In this document: piece by piece, positions 57,463-64,000 of the stretch | How positions within the stretch are numbered: position 1 is the first letter of the stretch | Layout of the letters: each line of letters opens with the position of its first letter | Source of the DNA: Phyllostachys edulis | Taxonomy: Eukaryota; Streptophyta; Magnoliopsida; Poales; Poaceae | Direction: 5' to 3' | Assembly (NCBI GenBank): GCA_036346405.1 | Contig: CM070568.1 | Location: forward strand, 9,988,221-10,052,220 | Length of the DNA: 64,000 bases | Notes under the pieces: model-generated | Told to the model about the DNA's origin: nothing | The model's database searches: none | What the model saw: only the letters and a program-made list of their open reading frames with translations | Translations under genes and position numbers: made by a program

Positions 57463-57625
57463 ATTCAATCACATTGGGCCCATCTAGGAAGAAGAATGGT
57501 TTAGCAGTCTATTGTAAGGTCCATCGTCGCCTCCGTGCTCATCGGAGAAGCGGTCGAGGGTGGCAGGATGGGGAGGCGGCGGAGACGGGGTCGTGGAAAA
57601 ACAATAAGATTAGCAAATTATTCGT
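56515..57625. repeat. Inverted duplication, right arm, Helitron-Rep part
   Basis: This matches 18500-19616 in reverse orientation. Left of 56515 the match stops and a 19-bp repeat (56486-56504, same as 56615-56633) marks the junction with the FAR1-like piece. Confidence 0.85.
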
Positions 57626-57841
57626 GCGCGGCTCATACAAAACTACTTGGTCTGACGCTGTCCACACGATTTAATACTAGTGTTCAAAACTACCGGTAAT
57701 TTACTACCACTAATCCTCACTGGAAATTACTTAATTATCCTTTCCCCAATTACTAATTTCTACCCTTATTTTCCTAATCTCTTCTTTTCTCTAACCCCCT
57801 TTTCCCCCTATTTGGCTGAAACAACCCAGGGCAGTCATTTT

Positions 57842-58175
57842 GGGCTTGTTTGGATTGAGACCTGGGTTTTATGCCTGGAAAAAAACTGGTGCCTGGAGAT
57901 AGCTTGGAAAGTAGATGATTTTTGCATGGCCAGGCAAACCTGAAGATGAGTTGTTCGGTTGGAAGCCTGTGCCTGGAATTGGTAAATGAAAAATACACCG
58001 TTAGATTGAAAGAATTAGGGGCTAATCAAGCTGCCTAGGAAGCAGGTTCCCAGGCGCTCATTTTTGGCGCCTAGAATCAGCGGCTTGGCAGGCAGGAAAC
58101 CAAACAAGTTTCAGGCTACATACAGGTTCGGTCCTGGCCAGGCACTTTGCCGTCAGGACCAGAACCAAACAGGCC
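57842..58175. mobile_element. MITE-like insertion present only in the right arm (334 bp)
   Basis: The ends are GGGCTTGTTTGG and CCAAACAGGCC, inverted to each other. The left arm has the empty site (CAGTCATTTTATCTTG, reversed at about 13470-13490). ATTTT stands before and ATTTC after the insertion, so a short target duplication is likely. The interior contains many CCTGG/CCAGG phrases. The family is uncertain (Tourist- or hAT-type). Confidence 0.75.
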
Positions 58176-58907
58176 ATTTCTCTTGATTCCTTCCTTTCTT
58201 TATTGCCTCATCTACTCTTCTCTCTCTCCTCTCTCCTCACTGTCGAATGCACCCAGGTGCCTATCTGCTTCCCCATCCCCTATTTCTTCCATCTCCTCAT
58301 TTCTTCTCTCCAGGTGAGAGCTTCAGCCGGAGCTTGAGCTCACGGCGCCACCTCCTCCAGCTGCTCCCGTCCAGGTCCTCTTCTCCTACCTCGCCTCGGC
58401 TCGGCTGTCCTTGCGCCTCTTGCGCCTACCGCCGCTGCACTCATGGTGGCTCGCTTTCTTCACGCTCCCCTAGCTCGGCTCGCTCGGCCCTCTGATCGCC
58501 TCGCTCGGCTTTGCTCTGCTTGGCCCCGTGGCGCCTCCCCTCACGCATGCTCGCCCTATCGAAAGTCTTGGCTCGGCTCGCCCGCTCTTCCCCGGGACAT
58601 GATTTCCCTTGGTTCTCTTTCTTTTTCTGCTGATTTAATTTTTGTGCACGATTTTGATTTACATTTTTATGTTCTGACCTCATCCGGCGCTCACATCACC
58701 TGCCGCATCGCCAAATTCACCTGTTGGCTGGCGCCTGTTGCCGAAAACTCCCTCTCGTGGACGGGAAAACGGAGGCGCAAATTTTTCCGGCTCCCAAAAT
58801 TTTCTCGAACCTGATTGGCCGAGCCCTACTTCCCACGGATCGCCCTTCCCCAATCCGCATCCCAGTCGTCCATTCCTCTTCCGATCCGACCGTCCAACGC
58901 CCACTCC

Positions 58908-58954
58908 CGCGGATCGACGGGCCCACCACCCCTCCCCACCGCGCCATTTAAATA
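58908..58954 (+). promoter_or_regulatory. H2A copy 2 core promoter: histone octamer and TATA-like box
   Basis: CGCGGATC at 58908-58915 is the plant histone octamer. ATTTAAATA at 58946-58954 is the TATA-like box, about 105 bp before the ATG. A reversed CCAAT (GATTGG) lies near 58814. All are mirrored in copy 1. Confidence 0.7.
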
Positions 58955-59058
58955 CCCACGCCTCCTCGCCTTTGTCGCCACCACACATCGCATTCACATT
59001 CTCGCATCACCAAATCTCTTGTGCCCCGAGAAGCTTTTGTGAAGCGCAGCGGCTAGCC

Positions 59059-59617
59059 ATGGACGTCGCCGGTGCCGGAGCGGGCGGGAAGGTGAAGAAG
59101 GGGGCGGCCGGGCGGAAGGCGGGCGGGCCCAGGAAGAAGTCGGTGACGCGTTCGGTGAAGGCCGGGCTCCAGTTCCCCGTCGGCCGCATCGGGCGCTACC
59201 TCAAGAAGGGCCGCTACGCCCAGCGCGTCGGCACCGGCGCCCCCGTCTACCTCGCCGCCGTCCTCGAGTATCTCGCCGCAGAGGTATGCTCATTTCTGCA
59301 CAAATTCCCCTTTGAGCTCTCTGTTCTTACTCCTGATTAGTGTCCTTAACGCGGTGTTGGTTCGTGGTTAGGTGCTGGAGCTGGCCGGGAACGCGGCAAG
59401 GGACAACAAGAAGAACCGGATCGTCCCGAGGCACGTGCTTCTGGCGATCAGGAACGACGAGGAGCTGGGGAAGCTGCTGGCCGGTGTCACCATCGCGCAC
59501 GGCGGCGTGCTGCCCAACATCAACCCGGTGCTGCTGCCCAAGAAGACGGCGGAGAAGGCGGCCGCCAAGGAGGCCAAGTCGCCCAAGAAGGGTGCCAAGT
59601 CCCCCAAGAAGGCTTAG
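59059..59617 (+). CDS. Histone H2A, SPKK-tailed (H2A.W-like), copy 2
   Basis: Exon 1 is 59059-59283 (75 codons), the intron is 59284-59371 (88 bp, GT..AG, phase 0), and exon 2 is 59372-59617 (81 codons plus TAG), giving 156 residues. The protein is identical to copy 1: Gly/Lys-rich N-tail, histone fold from about residue 35, intact acidic patch (E70, E75, E78, D104-E106), docking region, and two SPKK motifs at 145-148 and 152-155. The start is fixed by the histone N-terminus MDVAGAG and the good context GCCATGGAC. Both genes keep the same octamer and TATA-like box, so both are probably expressed in dividing cells. They point towards the window ends, away from each other, with the 45 kb of transposons between their promoters. 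H2A.W function in heterochromatin is known from Arabidopsis; here it is inferred from the tail. Confidence 0.96.
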
Positions 59618-59639
59618 AGAGATATGTTTAGATGCCTAG

Positions 59640-61240
59640 ATTTGTAGATGGGATGGATGTGCTCAGAAGAATAGACTTGTTGCTTTTGGTCTTAGTTGTC
59701 GTTGTAGCCTGTGGTGTGATCTGTGCTCTTTAATGGAAAGTCAGAAATGGCTTACAATTGCATAAGCTTTGTGCTTGCTGTTTCGTTTTCTCTTGGTTTG
59801 CCGCTCTCGTTTGAATTTGATGGAGGGGTTTGGGCGGGTAATTGAAAATGTCCCCCCCTTTTTTTGGGTGGGTGGGTGGGTGGGGGGGGTTGATCTACTA
59901 CGAGCGTCTGTATACTTGGGACTTTTTTTGTGCTGTTATGCATTTCTTGGATTGGGTGATCTGGTTGTGGTCTGCAGATTGTTGATTTCCAGCATTGTGC
60001 AATTAGTGATGGGAGGAAGGATGAGTCATTGGAGGAAAATTGTCGTTCCAAATTGTGAGCCTGTGAATTTTTTTGGTGTAATCTGAATTCCAGATTTTAG
60101 GATCAGGGCAATTAGATTCTACAGTGTGTAGAGTCATCTTGTTTGCAGTTAAATTGTTGTTTGCGATAGTTTGGCTTTTGTTCAGACAGTGATTAGCAGG
60201 AAGACTTAGCCTTCATACATGCTTTGTTTCGCTGAACCTTTGTTCTGTGGCAATGGAGTTCCATTTTTCTGTCGCTATACGAGCTTGTGGATATGAATGT
60301 TCATTATTCGACTAGTTGATGTTTATTCATCTTCGGTGTTGACACTGAAAAACAATGTAGTATTCTGATATGTTTACATTCGACACTACTAAGGTAAAAT
60401 GAAGGAAATGATGTGTTCCATGTCATGCAGCAATTACAGTGCAAGAGTTGCAGCCATTGTTTATGCTATAGGGTATGGGACTAATAAGCTTTTTAGGTCA
60501 GTAAAGATGGCCATAGGTTGCTTAATACATAATCGAGCATAGTGTTGTCTTTCCAGGAGCTTGGGTTTTGTTGTTAGCACTCAGCTCCATCTGCCTTTCA
60601 GTTTCATCAAACAGCAGCCAGGATAGCTTCGGATTAACATAGCTCTGATGAACAGTCAGATGCTCCATTTATCCTTAATTCCTTATATTTTATGAAATTA
60701 CGAGATTGTCATTATCACGTATGTCCATTGTTTTTGACTTGACAGGGAGTGGCGAAGGGAGTGGAAAGGCATGGGGCTGTGATCAAGTTATAAGTATGCT
60801 GAAATAAATGCTCAATACACGACGTGAAATTTATGTTCTTCATGAAGAACTATCTTCATTGGTTGGAATTCTCTTCGGACGCAGCTTCATTTCTCAAGGA
60901 TATGTATTGTATCGAAACGATAGCTTTGTTGTACAAATAAGTTGAACATGTATTCTTTTTTACAAGAACAACCAGGTTCATGTTTTCGTGAGTGTAGTCA
61001 TGCGTTGAAGAATGCTATGTCACTATAAGAAAGTTGGCTGGCATCGTGTTCAATTCTGATGATAATGAATAATGTTGACCTGACCAAATAAAGTTTGGAT
61101 TTTGGTCTCCTTTTTGCTTGTTAATTCCGAGTTCAAATATAAGTTTCACATTTCTTTGTGGCGGACGAATTGAGTCAATTGAGTACCAAAACTTTAACAT
61201 TTGGTTCAATTAGGTCCGTTTTGTCAGCCGCTTGTTAATT
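59640..61240. other. 3' flank of H2A copy 2
   Basis: This includes the presumed 3' UTR. It aligns with the left arm but with more differences than in the gene. A G-run with GGGTGGGTGGGTGGGTGGGG lies near 59865-59889; such a G-repeat could form a quadruplex. No further gene is recognised. Confidence 0.5.
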
Positions 61241-61246
61241 CACTGG

Positions 61247-61410
61247 TAGGACATGCTGGTGTGGCATTGAAGAATAGAACCAAGGCTCGGTTTGGCGTTA
61301 CCGTGGATTATGATAATCTCGGTGGGACTTGCTGGTGTGGCATTGAGAACTCACGAGTTTGTGAATAGAACCAAGGTTCCATTTGGCATTACCGTGGATT
61401 ATGGTAATCT
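61247..61410 (+). repeat. Partial tandem duplication in the right arm
   Basis: The phrase GCTGGTGTGGCATTGA followed by GAATAGAACCAAGG and ACCGTGGATTATG occurs twice, at about 61255-61315 and 61330-61405. The first copy lacks a short AACTCACGAGTTTGTG stretch. The left arm has one copy (about 9538-9625). Confidence 0.8.
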
Positions 61411-61487
61411 TGTTTTTGGTGGAATCGCGTTCTTATATCTTATCTCTATACTGAAGTCGAGTGCAAACTATGGAACGATAGAGTGAC
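61324..61487 (+). pseudogene. Unrecognised reading frame with one hydrophobic segment (right copy)
   Basis: The counterpart of the left-arm frame at 9407-9667: AGVALRTHEFVNRTKVPFGI, then TVDYGNLVFGGIAFLYLISI and a stop soon after SANYGTIE. The C-terminal end is shorter because an indel shifts the frame. The middle is conserved, the ends are not. I do not recognise it. Confidence 0.35.
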
Positions 61488-61549
61488 GAATCACCTCATA
61501 ATCTCATATTCTCCTTGTCGCTCGATTTCAATCCAATGGATATAATGAC

Positions 61550-62180
61550 TGTCGTAGGGGCGGCCCACCGGCCCCACAGCACAGGCGATGCAACAGAGGG
61601 TCCCCCGAGGAACCCAACAGCGCTTCAGGGGGCTCCGAAGGCGACCTCGGAGCCGTCCTCTTGAAAGGGCCTCAAAGTACCCGGAGACGCTTTCGAAGGC
61701 TCCGAGGGCGGCACTAAAGGCGACCTCTAGAGGGACCCCAAGGGCTCCGAAGGCACTCCCAAAGTCTCCGAAGGGTTCCTGAGGACCCCCAAAGGAGGCT
61801 CTAAGGATGCCCCCCCGAGGGGGCCCGCGGGCGTCTCGAAGGAAGGCCCCGAAGGGGCCTCGCAATCATCAGCAAAGTGCAACAAAGGTGGACCAAGCTC
61901 ACTGTCCCGGTAGACCAGGACCAGGGGAGTCTACTATGCGCCGAGGCCTACCCTTAGGCTAGGAAAAGCCCCTGCTACCCCTAGGGTAGTTGTACTTTCA
62001 TAGGGGGTATGTATGTAACTTCTTGTACCAAGCAAAGGAGGCTATAAATAGCCTCCTCTCCCTATCTGAATCAAATACAAATACCTCTCCAGCTGAAATC
62101 CCACTCTTGGGACCCTTTGGCCCCTCGCTTAGAAGCCAAGGGTCCCCCTCACAATACTGTCTGGTCTTTCTTCCACGACA
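61550..62180 (+). repeat. Gypsy-type LTR (631 bp)
   Basis: The ends are TGTCGT and ACGACA, perfect inverted hexamers. A TATA box (TATAAATAG) lies at 62043-62051. GTTGGCCCGTCCGTGGGG right after the LTR looks like a variant of the TTGGCGCC-type primer-binding site of cereal gypsy elements of the RIRE2/Dasheng kind. The first part is rich in GGGGCC and GGCTCCGAAGG repeats. The element is cut off by another LTR at 62686. Confidence 0.78.
62043..62051 (+). promoter_or_regulatory. TATA box of the LTR
   Basis: TATAAATAG in the plus strand, followed by CCTCCTCTCCC. Confidence 0.65.
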
Positions 62181-62685
62181 GTTGGCCCGTCCGTGGGGTT
62201 CGGCAGGAAGGTCACAAGCACGAAGCATCGGATGGCTCCCAAGAGGCGCAGATCCAAAGTTTCGTGGTCAGAAGCAAGAAGCAAGGCCAGCCACTAACAC
62301 ACCGAGGGCCAAGAGGAGCAAGGCCTCCGCGGCGGCAGCAGCCGCGGCGCGGACCACGGAAGAAGAAGCAAACAACTCCACCCATGGTGACATTGCCCGC
62401 ATGAGGAGGGAGGGCGCCCGCCCACCAAGCCTCCTCCTCGACAACCAACCCCGGCCCACACCCGGAGTTATGGGTGACAGGAAGCCTACGAGACCGAGGC
62501 AAGAGTGGGCCGACTCCACGGGAGATGCTCACTGCGGCGATCACGGAGAAGCCTCACCATCCCGGCGCCACCATCGGACACCCCGGCGGCGGCGGTGGCC
62601 ACGACGTGAAGGTGTCGATTTTGCCAGCGATGTGCAACACGGAGGCGACGCACGGCACACCTCTCCTGATGGCGAGGTCCTTGCC
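62181..62685 (+). pseudogene. Leader and truncated gag-region start of the gypsy element
   Basis: The GC-rich sequence after the primer-binding site includes a frame starting MAPKRRRSK-like (from about 62232) that turns Arg/Ala-rich. This resembles the start of the internal region of RIRE2/Dasheng-type elements. It stops at 62685 where another LTR starts. No gag core, protease or RT is present. Confidence 0.5.
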
Positions 62686-64000
62686 TGTAATACCCCAAAT
62701 TTTAATTAGAGAAAATTTTAATCGGGAGAAAGATTTAATTTAAAATTCAGAGTTTTGTGGGAGATTTAGGAGTTGGGCCTCCGGCCCAGGCTTGTTTAGT
62801 CTTGGGGTTGGCCAGGATTGGGCCAAAGGGGGGAGGCACCCCAAGGGCCAAGGCCCATGCCGCCCCCACCTCCCTTTAACCCTAACCGAGCCACCTCCCT
62901 CCCCTTTCCTCCCCCAAGCCGTCACCTTCCTCTCCCAAGCAGCCACCCCTCCTCTCCCTTGTGTGCCGCCTCTCCAAGACTCTCTCCAAGCCGCCACACC
63001 TCCTGTCCAGCACCTCCATTACCGTCCCCTCCCATGGTGCTGCCCTTCGCTGCCGGCCAAAGCGAGGAAAGGAGCGGGGAGCCCTAAGGAGCCGCCGGCC
63101 AAAAGGAGGAAGGAAGAGAGCATGAAAGGGAGGGTTCCTTGTGAGGATGATCAGGGTCTTTCTAAGGTTCTACAAGGGTAACGATGGATTTCCCCTCGCT
63201 GTTTAGGTTGTAATAGATGCGAATTCGATTAGGCTTATTGGGTCGATTTCCTGCTGCTAGTAGATCAGTTCTGTCCAATAGGTTGTGCGGCCATTTTCAT
63301 GTTCTTAGAGGCAGAATTAGAGAAACCCATTTCCTATAGATATGTGTGATTCGTTCTTAGCTTTCCGTAGCATCCAAGAACACTCAATTCCGAGTTGCGG
63401 TTCATAAGATACGATAGATTCTTTCTTGCTGTCCTGAAAATCTGACGTGAATTAACTGTCAAATTGTCTTTTAAGTTATGATTAAGTTAAGGGCATATTC
63501 AGGATTTCCACCCAACTAGGTTGTTGTAGAATTTTTGTTAACCTTTCCATATTGATAAAAAACACTCAATTTGGATGTGTAGAACAAAAGATATGATTAT
63601 TTCTCTACTGCTATATGCTTCTGTTAGACAGATTGGATGTTCGACTTTCATAGGATTGTTAACTTAGGTTTTTGGCCGAATTGGGAGATTCCGCCAACTA
63701 GTATTTTGTGGAGTATATTGTTATCTTTTCATAGGATCTGAGAACACTCCGTTTCGAGTCTCAGAGCAAAAGTTGTGTTGCTTTTAGTACTGCTGTCCAG
63801 TTTTATCATCCTGCTAGACTATCGGTTTAATTGGGTAGATCAACCATGTGAACCTTGGGTTTTGGAGAATGCGATTAAACGTTTCGAGTAGCGTCCTTTT
63901 CACGTTGTTTCTTATTCAAATATTTAATTTATGTAGGAGGGGGATTTCGAGTTTAGCGGCATCCGTCTTGCCTCGTAACGCTTCACAGAGCGGAAGGCAA
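62686..64000 (+). repeat. Start of another gypsy-type LTR, running out of the window
   Basis: The sequence starts TGTAATACCCCAAATTTT, the signature start of chromovirus LTRs. It then has a C-rich part (62860-63030), a TAACCCTAACCGAGCCACC phrase, and a long AT-balanced part with phrases such as AACACTCAATT or AACACTCCG recurring every 180 bp or so (63380, 63560, 63745). No gene is seen. The other end is outside the window. Confidence 0.6.

Larger units (their letters stand above)
57746..61538. repeat. Inverted duplication, right arm, H2A part
   Basis: The reverse of 9406-13576. It lacks the 847-bp left-only segment and has gained a MITE (57842-58175) and a partial tandem duplication (61247-61410). 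The outer end lies 12 bp before the LTR at 61550. Confidence 0.93.

Noticed and set aside
62740..63181. 129- and 85-codon frames within the last LTR
   Set aside because: Low-complexity Pro/Leu sequence inside an LTR, with counterpart frames on the opposite strand.
1..64000. tRNA, rRNA or organelle-derived segments
   Set aside because: I saw no tRNA cloverleaf, rRNA core or recognisable plastid or mitochondrial gene by eye. A short or decayed copy could have been missed.

Overview
The window looks like a piece of a grass nuclear genome, most probably rice (Oryza). The grounds are introns with GT..AG ends, GC-rich first exons, a TAA-flanked Tourist-type MITE, Helitrons with a rice-type 3' end, a Sirevirus-like copia element, a chromodomain Ty3/gypsy element and a CACTA element. 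From memory only, rice has a pair of neighbouring H2A genes on chromosome 7; I could not check that this is that locus.

Only two genes look intact. They are two histone H2A genes of the SPKK-tailed (H2A.W-like) class, one on each strand, about 46 kb apart and encoding identical 156-residue proteins. They lie in the arms of a large inverted duplication. The left arm is 9406-13576 plus 18500-19616. The right arm is 61538-57746 plus 57625-56515, read backwards. The left arm is split by about 4.9 kb of foreign DNA. The far part of both arms carries the same remnant of a Helitron Rep protein, broken at the same point in its HUH motif.

Layout: 1-5162 is a decayed Ty1-copia element with its 3' LTR. 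5163-5757 is a truncated LINE reverse transcriptase on the minus strand. 5758-9405 is GC-rich tandem repeats and unassigned DNA. 9406-13576 is the left arm with H2A copy 1. 13577-17437 is a Helitron tail carrying fragments of CTP synthase with a piece of tubulin-folding cofactor D lodged inside. 17438-18500 looks like the start of a second Helitron joined head to tail, carrying a glycolipid-transfer-protein fragment. 18500-20190 is the Helitron Rep remnant. 20480-27570 holds a Plus-3-domain fragment, a MITE and unassigned GC- or purine-rich DNA. 27573-37956 is a Helitron with both ends visible, holding an ARF GTPase fragment and a nested, probably solo, LTR. 40192-52250 is a complete-length but dead Ty3/gypsy chromovirus in minus orientation with matching AAGGC target duplications. 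52487-53939 is a CACTA element. 55.6-56.5 kb holds an AT microsatellite and a FAR1-like fragment. 56515-61538 is the right arm with H2A copy 2. 61550-62685 is a gypsy LTR plus truncated leader. 62686-64000 is the start of another LTR running out of the window.

The host genes do not form a pathway. The interest is structural: a duplicated chromatin gene whose promoters and coding regions stay nearly identical while the flanks drift, in an area where Helitrons have collected pieces of at least three or four unrelated genes.
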